Source: an uncultured Collinsella sp.
GTDB lineage: Bacteria > Actinomycetota > Coriobacteriia > Coriobacteriales > Coriobacteriaceae
Length of the DNA: 13,742 nucleotides
Direction: 5' to 3'
Assembly: GCA_900552145.1 (NCBI GenBank)
Contig: URYW01000049.1
Span: forward strand, 1-13,742
Numbering within the stretch: position 1 is the stretch's first letter; every line of letters starts with the position of its first letter. Positions 1-5,950 of the stretch are shown here, one piece after another. Below the pieces are notes generated by a model. That model was not told where the DNA came from and did no database searches. It saw nothing but the letters and a program-made list of their open reading frames with translations. Both the position numbers and the translations under genes were made by a program.

Positions 1-829
1 CGTGGGCGATGTTGGCGAACGGGCCGCCGTGGACGAACGCGGGGGTATGCTCCAGCGTCTGAACCAGGTTGGGCTTCAGTGCGTCCTTCAGCAGAGCGGC
101 CATAGCGCCCTGAGCCTTAAGGTCGCGGGCGCGGACGGGCTCGCCGGCATAGCTGTAGCCGACAACAATCTCGCCCAGGCGCTCCTTGAGGTCATTGATG
201 CTCGTGGACAGGCACAGGATTGCCATGACCTCGGAGGCAACAGTGATGTCGAAGCCATCCTCGCGCGGCACGCCCTGGGCCTTGCCGCCAATGCCGTCGA
301 TAACATGGCGCAGCTGACGGTCGTTCATGTCGACAACGCGCTTCCAGGTGATGCGCTTAACATCGATACCGAGCTGGTTGCCCTGCTGGATGTGGTTATC
401 AAGCATGGCGGCCAGCAGGTTGTTGGCAGCACCGATAGCGTGGAAGTCGGCGGTAAAGTGCAGGTTGATATCCTCCATGGGGATGACCTGAGCCCAGCCG
501 CCACCGGCAGCACCGCCCTTAACGCCAAAGACAGGGCCGAGCGAAGGCTCGCGCAGGGCCACGGCACTCTTGACGCCGCGACGACGCAGGCCATCGGCCA
601 GACCGATGGTCGGGTTGGTCTTGCCCTCGCCCGCAGGCGTTGGGTTGATAGCGGTCACGAGGACGAGCTTGGCCTGGTGATCGGTCGGCTCGTTGAGCAG
701 TGAATAGTCAACCTTAGCCTTGTCGAAGCCGTACGGAATCAGGTGCTTTACGTCGACGCCGGCGTTCTTGGCCACCTCGGTAATGGGCAGCGGCGTGACG
801 GAACGTGCGATTTCGATGTCAGTAGGCAT
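1..829 (-). CDS. fhs: Formate--tetrahydrofolate ligase, N-terminal half (runs off window)
   Basis: Formate-tetrahydrofolate ligase joins formate to tetrahydrofolate with ATP, giving 10-formyl-THF in the cytoplasmic one-carbon pathway. About 276 residues are present, roughly half of the usual ~555. The family signatures are in order: P-loop TPAGEGKT at residues 64-71, then REPSLGPVFGVKGGAAGGG, the PMEDINLHFT motif, NLLAAMLDNH, and GGKAQGVPREDGFDI. The fragment ends at TPAFVHGGPFANIAH, where the 3' end is cut off by the window edge. The ATG is preceded by GAAAGGA about 5 nt upstream. A candidate promoter lies about 40 nt upstream, so the gene is probably transcribed separately from ruvCAB. One oddity is that the residues after the P-loop are NPT where family members I recall have TTT or similar. 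Identity is near certain. Confidence 0.97.
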   Translation of the reverse strand, partial: MPTDIEIARSVTPLPITEVAKNAGVDVKHLIPYGFDKAKVDYSLLNEPTDHQAKLVLVTAINPTPAGEGKTNPTIGLADGLRRRGVKSAVALREPSLGPVFGVKGGAAGGGWAQVIPMEDINLHFTADFHAIGAANNLLAAMLDNHIQQGNQLGIDVKRITWKRVVDMNDRQLRHVIDGIGGKAQGVPREDGFDITVASEVMAILCLSTSINDLKERLGEIVVGYSYAGEPVRARDLKAQGAMAALLKDALKPNLVQTLEHTPAFVHGGPFANIAH

Positions 830-869
830 GGGCGGTCCTTTCGTTACCGAATGAGAAAAAGGCCAATTC

Positions 870-896
870 AGCATAGCACGGGCGCGCAATAGTAAA
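870..896 (-). promoter_or_regulatory. Candidate promoter for fhs (extended -10)
   Basis: On the minus strand an extended -10, TGCTATGCT, lies at 878..870. A -35-like TTTACT (4 of 6 matches to TTGACA) lies at 896..891, with a short 15-nt spacer. The -10 is about 40 nt before the fhs ATG, implying a leader of roughly 35 nt. The short spacer is typical only where an extended -10 compensates. The rest of the 144-bp gap between fhs and ruvB (830-973) shows no clear terminator and no other gene. Confidence 0.4.
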
Positions 897-973
897 ACAC
901 CCGTAACCGATGAATGGCGATATGTTTATCCAATGCCCAGCGATAGCCTACAGACTAGCCAAAACAAAGCGCC

Positions 974-2041
974 CTAAACGGTGGGTTCAATCCCCAGGTG
1001 CTCAAAGGTGCGAAGGGTTGCCTGACGGCCCTGCGGCGTACGAATCATCAACCCGCACTGCAGCAAATAGGGCTCATAGACATCCTCGAGCGTGCCCGGG
1101 TCCTCGCCCACCGCGCTGGCAAGGGTCGTAAGTCCCACGGCACGACCGGAGAACGTCTTGGCGAGCGTCTCCAAAATGCGAATATCCATCCAGTCCAGAC
1201 CGAGCTCGTCGATCTCGAAGAACTCGAGCGCCTGGCGGCAGATATCGAGCTCGATGGGGCCGTTGCCGCGCACCTGTGCGTAATCGCGCACGCGCTTGAG
1301 AAGGCGGTTGGCAAGACGTGGCGTGCCGCGCGAACGCGAGCCGATCTCGAGTGCACTGGGATGGTCGATCGTCACGCCCAGAATAGTCGCCGAGCGCGTC
1401 ACAATCTGCGCGAGTTCCTCGACCGTGTAGTAATCCAGGCGATATGATTTGACAAAGCGGTCGCGCAACGGGCCGGTCAACATGCCCGAGCGGGTCGTTG
1501 CCGCTACCAGCGTAAACTTGGGGATATCCAGGCGAATCGAGCGCGCCGCCGGACCCTTGCCAATCACGATATCGAGGGCAAAGTCCTCCATCGCGGGGTA
1601 CAGGACCTCCTCGACCGAACGGTTAAGGCGGTGGATCTCGTCGATAAACAGCACATCACCCGGCTGCAAGTTAGTAAGGATGGCCGCCAGGTCGCCGGTG
1701 CGCGCGATGGCCGGACCACTCGTCGTCTTGATCTGAGCGCCCAGCTCGTTGGCGATAACGGTGGCCAGCGTGGTCTTGCCCAGGCCCGGAGGACCCGAGA
1801 AGATCACGTGGTCGAGCGTCTCGCCGCGGCTCTGCGCTGCCTCGATGAGCACGCGAAGGCTCTGCTTGATATGCTCCTGACCGCAGTAGTCATCCAAGCG
1901 CTGGGGGCGCAAAGTGCGGTCGACATCGAGGTCCTCGGCCGTCAGCTCCGAGCCCACCATGCGCTCGCCGTGCGCCATGGATGCCGCCGGCGAGTTGCCG
2001 GGCGTCGCCCACAGGTCCTGAGAGTCATCGGCTTCCCACAT
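974..2041 (-). CDS. ruvB: Holliday junction branch migration ATPase RuvB
   Basis: RuvB is the hexameric AAA+ motor that drives branch migration of Holliday junctions together with RuvA. The 355-residue protein has the whole family layout: LRP near residue 44, Walker A GPPGLGKTT at 83-91, Walker B DEIH at 134-137, sensor 1 AATTRSGML around 180-188, and arginine-finger region GPLRDRF at 190-196. The C-terminal winged-helix domain ends near GLMIRTPQGRQATLRT. A 40-residue N-terminal leader precedes the conserved core, somewhat longer than usual. I chose the ATG at 2041 because it forms TGATG with the ruvA stop, the same junction seen between ruvC and ruvA. A GTG three bases upstream (2044, GTGA overlap) is equally possible, and an internal ATG at residue 28 cannot be excluded. 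Confidence 0.97.
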   Translation of the reverse strand: MWEADDSQDLWATPGNSPAASMAHGERMVGSELTAEDLDVDRTLRPQRLDDYCGQEHIKQSLRVLIEAAQSRGETLDHVIFSGPPGLGKTTLATVIANELGAQIKTTSGPAIARTGDLAAILTNLQPGDVLFIDEIHRLNRSVEEVLYPAMEDFALDIVIGKGPAARSIRLDIPKFTLVAATTRSGMLTGPLRDRFVKSYRLDYYTVEELAQIVTRSATILGVTIDHPSALEIGSRSRGTPRLANRLLKRVRDYAQVRGNGPIELDICRQALEFFEIDELGLDWMDIRILETLAKTFSGRAVGLTTLASAVGEDPGTLEDVYEPYLLQCGLMIRTPQGRQATLRTFEHLGIEPTV

Positions 2042-2661
2042 CACGCATCCATTCCGAGTCGCTTAAGCGCCGCGCCGAGCAGATCCTCGACACGCATATC
2101 CTGCCCATCATACCCGCTCAGGGCAACATCGGTCTCCCGCGGGCTAAAGCCCATGGAAAGGAGTGCCGCACGGGCATCATCAATCGCCGAAGGAGCGGCG
2201 GCGGGAACCGGCATCGCAACCTGGCCGGGAATCACGTCGACCGGCACAAAGCCCTTATCCTTGGCTAAGGTGCTCTTGAGTTCCAGGATCAGGCGCTGAG
2301 CTGTCTTTTTGCCCACACCGGGTACCTTGGACATGCCCTTGTCGTCCTCGGCCATCACCAGCGAATACAGCTGCCCCACGGTATAGGTGGAAAGCACGGC
2401 GAGCGCCAAGCGCGGGCCAACGCCCGAGACGGACACGAGCCGGTCGAACATCGTGCGCTCATCCTTTGAGGAAAAACCGAAAAGTGTCATGGCGTCCTCG
2501 CGCACCTGCATACGCGTGTAGAGGCGGACCTCGCCGCCGGGCGTCGGCAACGTGGCCGCAGTGCTGCCCGAGATGCCGAGCTCAAAGCCAACGCCCGACA
2601 CATCGACGACAGCAGAACTCATCGTGGACTCGACAAGCGTTCCGTGGAGCTGGGAAATCAT
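2041..2661 (-). CDS. ruvA: Holliday junction DNA-binding protein RuvA
   Basis: RuvA is the tetrameric scaffold that holds a Holliday junction open and loads RuvB rings on opposite arms. The 206-residue product has the usual three parts. The N-terminal OB fold starts MISQLHGTLVE. Next come two helix-hairpin-helix motifs, seen as VSVSGVGPRLALAVL and SKVPGVGKKTAQRLI, followed by ELKSTL. After a Pro/Ala/Val-rich flexible linker, a C-terminal RuvB-contact domain reads DDARAALLSMGFSPRETDVAL. Its ATG shares one base with the ruvC stop (TGATG), and its own stop overlaps ruvB the same way, so the three genes are probably translationally coupled. An upstream extension of this reading frame into ruvC is only an overlapping open frame. 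Confidence 0.97.
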   Translation of the reverse strand: MISQLHGTLVESTMSSAVVDVSGVGFELGISGSTAATLPTPGGEVRLYTRMQVREDAMTLFGFSSKDERTMFDRLVSVSGVGPRLALAVLSTYTVGQLYSLVMAEDDKGMSKVPGVGKKTAQRLILELKSTLAKDKGFVPVDVIPGQVAMPVPAAAPSAIDDARAALLSMGFSPRETDVALSGYDGQDMRVEDLLGAALKRLGMDA

Positions 2662-3182
2662 CAGTATCCGGTTCCTCTCTGTTGATAGAACTCGCCACCG
2701 GTGAGGGCGCGGGTGCGGCTGAGGTTTACGTGGCATATGGCGCAAGCCAGGGCATCGGCGGCATGGTCGGGATGCGGGTCGTGGTCGAGCTGCGTGAGCG
2801 TGCGTACCATGTAGGCGACCTGCCGCTTGTCCGCGGCGCCGGTGCCCACCACAGCCTGTTTGATCTGCATGGGCGTGTACTCGCCAATCTCGAGCGCGCA
2901 CTCCGAAAGCGCCACGAGCGCAGCACCGCGGGCATGCGCCGTGGGGATGGCCGAACGAACGTTGGCGCCAAAGTAGATGCTCTCGACAGCAGCCGTGTCG
3001 GGTCGATAACGCTCGACGACATCCTTGAGGTCGCGGGCGATATGCGACAGGCGCACCGCGAGCGGACTTCCGGCACTGGTCTCGATGCAGCCATAGGCAC
3101 GGCAGCGAACCTCGCCACGCCGCTCCTCGATAATTCCCCAACCCGTATGAGCCAAACCGGGGTCAATGCCCAAGATAACCAA
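2661..3182 (-). CDS. ruvC: Crossover junction endodeoxyribonuclease RuvC (TTG start)
   Basis: RuvC is the dimeric RNase H-fold resolvase that nicks Holliday junctions symmetrically after RuvAB migration. With the start at 3182 it has 173 residues, the usual family length. The catalytic acidic tetrad is visible as D7 (in GIDPG), E67 (in AAVES), H140 and D143 (in DHAADALA). The His in the third position is the Thermus-type arrangement, where E. coli has Asp. There is no ATG in frame near the N-terminus. I chose the TTG at 3182 because GGGGAGG lies 5 nt upstream and it places MVILGIDPG exactly as in other RuvC proteins. TTG codons at 3203 and 3209 are in frame but lack a comparable site. It is the first gene of the ruvCAB operon. 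Confidence 0.96.
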   Translation of the reverse strand: MVILGIDPGLAHTGWGIIEERRGEVRCRAYGCIETSAGSPLAVRLSHIARDLKDVVERYRPDTAAVESIYFGANVRSAIPTAHARGAALVALSECALEIGEYTPMQIKQAVVGTGAADKRQVAYMVRTLTQLDHDPHPDHAADALACAICHVNLSRTRALTGGEFYQQRGTGY

Positions 3183-3187
3183 GCCAA

Positions 3188-3194
3188 CCTCCCC
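3188..3194 (-). promoter_or_regulatory. Shine-Dalgarno site that fixes the ruvC start
   Basis: Minus-strand GGGGAGG at 3194..3188 is followed by a 5-nt spacer (TTGGC) and then TTG at 3182..3180. It is the strongest ribosome binding match near the 5' end of ruvC and lies inside any longer version of the reading frame, which argues for the TTG start. Confidence 0.7.
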
Positions 3195-3237
3195 TCGCCA
3201 CAAGCACAACGCAAGACAAGGCCCCGCGCATCATTCA

Positions 3238-3251
3238 CGAACGTCTGTTCT
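3238..3251 (-). promoter_or_regulatory. LexA-type SOS box upstream of ruvC
   Basis: Read on the minus strand this is AGAACAGACGTTCG, a perfect GAAC-N4-GTTC dyad. It matches the Gram-positive/actinobacterial LexA (DinR, Cheo box) consensus CGAAC-RNRY-GTTYG at 13 of 14 positions, the first base being the exception. It lies 56 nt upstream of the ruvC TTG and directly downstream of a candidate extended -10 (3252-3260), so bound LexA would cover the transcription start. Damage-inducible control of ruvCAB is established in several bacteria; that this site works here is inference. Confidence 0.7.
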
Positions 3252-3280
3252 AGAATAACACAACGGGGCCAAGATGCTCA
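3252..3280 (-). promoter_or_regulatory. Candidate ruvCAB promoter
   Basis: The minus strand has an extended -10, TGTTATTCT (hexamer TATTCT at 3257..3252), and a weak -35-like TGAGCA at 3280..3275 with a 17-nt spacer. The predicted start of transcription falls within the LexA-type dyad. A 7-bp inverted repeat, GGCCCCG at 3220-3226 and CGGGGCC at 3264-3270, brackets the -10 and the dyad; its role is unknown. Confidence 0.45.
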
Positions 3281-3319
3281 GTTGAAGTGTCGGGGTTGGA
3301 AGCGAATCCTATCCCATAG

Positions 3320-5305
3320 TTAGTTCTGCGAGAAAAAGGGGAACTGCCTCGGATCCACCGGCGGATGCGGCATCGGACCACCCTGGGGACTACCTTGCGA
3401 GCCGCCCTGACCGCCCATCATCTTATCGATGGCGTCCTGAACCTCGCCCTCGAACTTTTTCATTCCCTCATGCAAACGACGCTGACCGTCCTCAGAGCGC
3501 AGCTCCTCCATCTGCTCGGGCGAAATACCCAGTAGCTCGCCCAGCACGCCCATCATCTCGTTTCGCACGCGCTCGCTCGTATCCTCGTCAGCAAAACGGC
3601 GCACCTCGGCGCGCGCCAGCGAATCGACCGTCATACGCTCCTTGCCGTTAAGCCCCAGGTCGGACCACGCGAGCATATACGGCCAGGCACGCTCGGCAAA
3701 CGAACGGGCCGAGACGATCGGCGCCGTCGGCAGCATGCGGCGGGCGGCCTCGCCCTGACGCACGAGCATCAGCAGCAGCGAGCAGGCCTCAGGCTTGCCA
3801 GCGGCCATCGGGATGTCGTCGAAGGGTCGGCTGCGGTCCACGTGCGCCTCGAGCGCGCCATCGACCTCACCCGGCTCAAGCCCGCCGAGCAGCTGTGCCG
3901 CGCGGTCGAGCATATCGACCGGACCATCGAGCGTCGAGAGCGCCTGCGCCAACACTCGCTCCATGCAGTCTTCCACCGCGTTGAGCGTCACGAGCTCTTG
4001 GGGCACCACGGCAGACGTGCGGTTGCGCACGCGCGCCACAAACTCAAGCGTCGACAGGTACACATCGCCAAAGGGCGCAAAGTCGCCCTGGTAACCGCCG
4101 CAAAGCGCCGGCGCCGCCAGCGCATACTCGGTTTTGGACAGCGGGCTCAGCGCCATCGCGCCCAGCTCGAGCGCCGTGTCCTCCAGCATGAGGCCCAGCG
4201 TGCGCAAGCGCAGACGCTCGGCATCGCCCGCCGACACGTCGCGATCGAGCACACGCGCCGCATCCGGTACATCGCGCTCGACAGTGCGAATGTGCAAACG
4301 CTCGGCGATGGCACGGACGGCGGCACAGCGGGCAGCCTCGGCCTCCTCCTGCGCCGGCGTAAAGATACGGTTGCGCCCCAGCACCAAGCCAATCACATTA
4401 CGCGGGCCCAGAGCGTCGACGGCCAGCGCCGCCAGCAAAGACGACGGCAAGTCGCCCTCGAGTGCCACCACAGCACGCGACGTACCGTGGGCTCGGGCGT
4501 TGTCGCGCACGGCGAGCACCAGCGCCTGCCACAGCCACTCCTCGGAACGGAACTCGGGCAGTTCGTGATCCTCCAGGGCATCGAGCATCACGCCGCGCTG
4601 AATCTCCTGAACCAGCAGGCTCTCCTCAAAACACGGCGCCTGGGCCACCACGCGACCGCAGTCGTCGAGCACAAACGAACCGCCGGTATACACCGACTCG
4701 TCATAGGCACCGACCGGCACCATGCAGGCAAACCACACGCTGCGCTTGGATGCGATCTTGCGGTAGGCGCCGCTGCGAACGGCGGCAATGGCGGCAGTCT
4801 CGCGGTCGGTCATGTCAAACGCGTTGAATTGGAAATAGGCAATGAGGTCGACGCCGGTCGGCAACATCTCGAGCTCGCGGTCCAAGTCAAAAATCACGGC
4901 GATGCGCACGCCGTCCACGTCGAACACCGGCGGCGCCCAACGCGTGTCGTTGTTCTCGCCACGCTGCAGGGCAATGCTCGAACGCGCCGGCACCACATGA
5001 CCGTCCTTGAGCATCATGTAGTCGAGCAGCGGCTGGCCCTCAAACGAAACCGCCGCTGGCACGATGCAGATCATGTCAAGCTCCTGGATACGCTCGGCGA
5101 CACCAGTCAAACCGGCAAGCACGTCGTGCTCAAAGTCAGCAGCGCCCACCAGGCCACCGGGCATGGCGCCCATAAAGAGCGGAGCCGGAACGCACAGCAC
5201 GCGCGCCCCGCGCTCGTGGGCCAGACGAGCCTGGTCCTCGATGCGGCCGCAAATGCCCTCAATATCCCCAAGGCGCATATCGATCTGTGCAAGCGCGAGC
5301 TTCAT
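3320..5305 (-). CDS. NAD+ synthetase (glutamine-dependent NadE)-like protein, apparent pseudoenzyme
   Basis: Across about 540 residues this follows glutamine-dependent NAD+ synthetase: an N-terminal nitrilase-fold glutaminase (MKLALAQIDMRLGDIEGI) followed by an ATP-pyrophosphatase synthetase domain. Homology of the second half is clear from SSLLAALAVDALGPRNV (288-304), SKTEYAL (390-396) and FAPFGDVY (409-416). The key residues are gone, however. The PEL glutamate is replaced (VPAPL, 39-43), the catalytic lysine region reads ARSSIALQ (107-114), and the ICED cysteine is replaced (VIFDLD, 137-142). The SGGxDSS loop has become EGDLPSS (283-289). Residues from about 545 to 661 form a tail not typical of NadE: a charged helical stretch, then a Gly/Gln/Pro-rich end. 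The ATG at 5305 has GGAAAGGG about 7 nt upstream. I infer a non-catalytic or repurposed protein; the function is unknown. Confidence 0.8.
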   Translation of the reverse strand: MKLALAQIDMRLGDIEGICGRIEDQARLAHERGARVLCVPAPLFMGAMPGGLVGAADFEHDVLAGLTGVAERIQELDMICIVPAAVSFEGQPLLDYMMLKDGHVVPARSSIALQRGENNDTRWAPPVFDVDGVRIAVIFDLDRELEMLPTGVDLIAYFQFNAFDMTDRETAAIAAVRSGAYRKIASKRSVWFACMVPVGAYDESVYTGGSFVLDDCGRVVAQAPCFEESLLVQEIQRGVMLDALEDHELPEFRSEEWLWQALVLAVRDNARAHGTSRAVVALEGDLPSSLLAALAVDALGPRNVIGLVLGRNRIFTPAQEEAEAARCAAVRAIAERLHIRTVERDVPDAARVLDRDVSAGDAERLRLRTLGLMLEDTALELGAMALSPLSKTEYALAAPALCGGYQGDFAPFGDVYLSTLEFVARVRNRTSAVVPQELVTLNAVEDCMERVLAQALSTLDGPVDMLDRAAQLLGGLEPGEVDGALEAHVDRSRPFDDIPMAAGKPEACSLLLMLVRQGEAARRMLPTAPIVSARSFAERAWPYMLAWSDLGLNGKERMTVDSLARAEVRRFADEDTSERVRNEMMGVLGELLGISPEQMEELRSEDGQRRLHEGMKKFEGEVQDAIDKMMGGQGGSQGSPQGGPMPHPPVDPRQFPFFSQN

Positions 5306-5344
5306 GGCTCAGCCCTTTCCGTCGTAAACCATCGAAATCGTAGT

Positions 5345-5377
5345 AAAAGCGCCGGCCGCATAATGCAGCCGGCGCTT
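5345..5377 (-). terminator. Intrinsic terminator downstream of the superoxide reductase gene
   Basis: There is a perfect 10-bp inverted repeat, AAGCGCCGGC at 5347-5356 and GCCGGCGCTT at 5368-5377. An inner GCA/TGC pairing extends the stem after one mismatch. Read on the minus strand the stem ends in TTTT (5348..5345), which fits termination of the gene ending at 5423. A smaller CCCC-GCTC-GGGG hairpin lies at about 5403-5414, between the stop codon and this stem. It separates this gene from the NadE-like gene downstream. Confidence 0.75.
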
Positions 5378-5422
5378 GCATGTGCATATGCTAGCTATGA
5401 TACCCCGAGCGGGGGCGCGCTC

Positions 5423-5785
5423 CTAGAATGTCGCGGACCACAGCCCGTGCAGGTTGCAGTAGGCATAGACGGTACCGGTCTTGGAGCCGCCCGCGAAAAA
5501 CGTCGCGGGTTTCATGCCGGGCTCAAGGTAATGGACCTCTAAGCGGCCCTCGGCCTCAAGCGCGATCCACTCAATGTAGTGCTCGGGCAGGCTGGGGTGC
5601 TCGACCGAGCCAACGCGTGCGCGAATCACGTGACCGTCGCGCTCGGTCTCGACAACAGGCACGTGCTTCTCGTGCGCCGCGTCCTCAGTGTTTGCAGTCA
5701 GTTCCGTGCAACCGGCAGGGGTCGCAACGCCGTCGCCAAGGGCAGCGATGAGCTTGCCGTCAGGGTCCTTAAAGAATTTCGCCAT
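5423..5785 (-). CDS. dfx: Desulfoferrodoxin-family superoxide reductase lacking the rubredoxin-like iron centre
   Basis: Superoxide reductase reduces superoxide to hydrogen peroxide in the cytoplasm of anaerobes without making oxygen. The 120-residue protein has all ligands of the catalytic Fe(His)4Cys centre: H41 (in EKHVPV), H63 (in EHPSLPEH), H69 (in HYIEWI), and C110 and H113 (in CNLHG). The catalytic E39-K40 pair is present. The N-terminal 35 residues keep the spacing of the desulforedoxin domain, but the CxxC is gone (FFKDPDGK) and only C26 remains of the CC pair, so the second iron site cannot form. This resembles class III (Treponema-type) enzymes. The ATG at 5785 has AAAGGAG 6 nt upstream; the longer open frame above it has no comparable site. 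The gene appears monocistronic, followed by its own terminator. Confidence 0.93.
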   Translation of the reverse strand: MAKFFKDPDGKLIAALGDGVATPAGCTELTANTEDAAHEKHVPVVETERDGHVIRARVGSVEHPSLPEHYIEWIALEAEGRLEVHYLEPGMKPATFFAGGSKTGTVYAYCNLHGLWSATF

Positions 5786-5890
5786 GATGTTCTCCTTTGC
5801 TGATGTGCCAATGTTCTTGATGGTTCTTATGCCCAAAGGCAGACAAACCATCCACGGCATTGCAAATGAACACATAACGGATCAGGCAAG

Positions 5891-5915
5891 CGGTCGGGCC
5901 AAAATGCGTCGACCG
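5891..5915. repeat. Short inverted repeat downstream of the SNF2 helicase gene
   Basis: CGGTCG at 5891-5896 pairs with CGACCG at 5910-5915 around a 13-nt loop. It lies 36 nt past the helicase stop codon and could be a weak terminator, but no T-run follows it on the minus strand. The rest of 5786-5950 holds no gene and no promoter I can defend. Confidence 0.3.
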
Positions 5916-5950
5916 TCCTGCCCATTCCAGCAGTCCCACCCCGCGCGCGG

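Noticed and set aside
2041..3141. A 366-codon version of ruvA extending upstream through ruvC
   Set aside because: The extra 160 residues are the ruvC sequence read in another frame; RuvA proper starts MISQLHGTL at 2661 with the TGATG junction.
3220..3270. GGCCCCG/CGGGGCC inverted repeat as a terminator of the NadE-like gene
   Set aside because: The loop is about 37 nt, no T-run follows, and a promoter and LexA-type dyad occupy the interval.
3842..5542. A 566-codon plus-strand open frame opposite the NadE-like gene
   Set aside because: Arg/His/Gln-rich composition and no domain; an antisense shadow that even runs through the terminator into the next gene.
5786..5875. N-terminal extension of the superoxide reductase
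   Set aside because: No ribosome binding site at the upstream ATG and no family homology, whereas AAAGGAG precedes the ATG at 5785.
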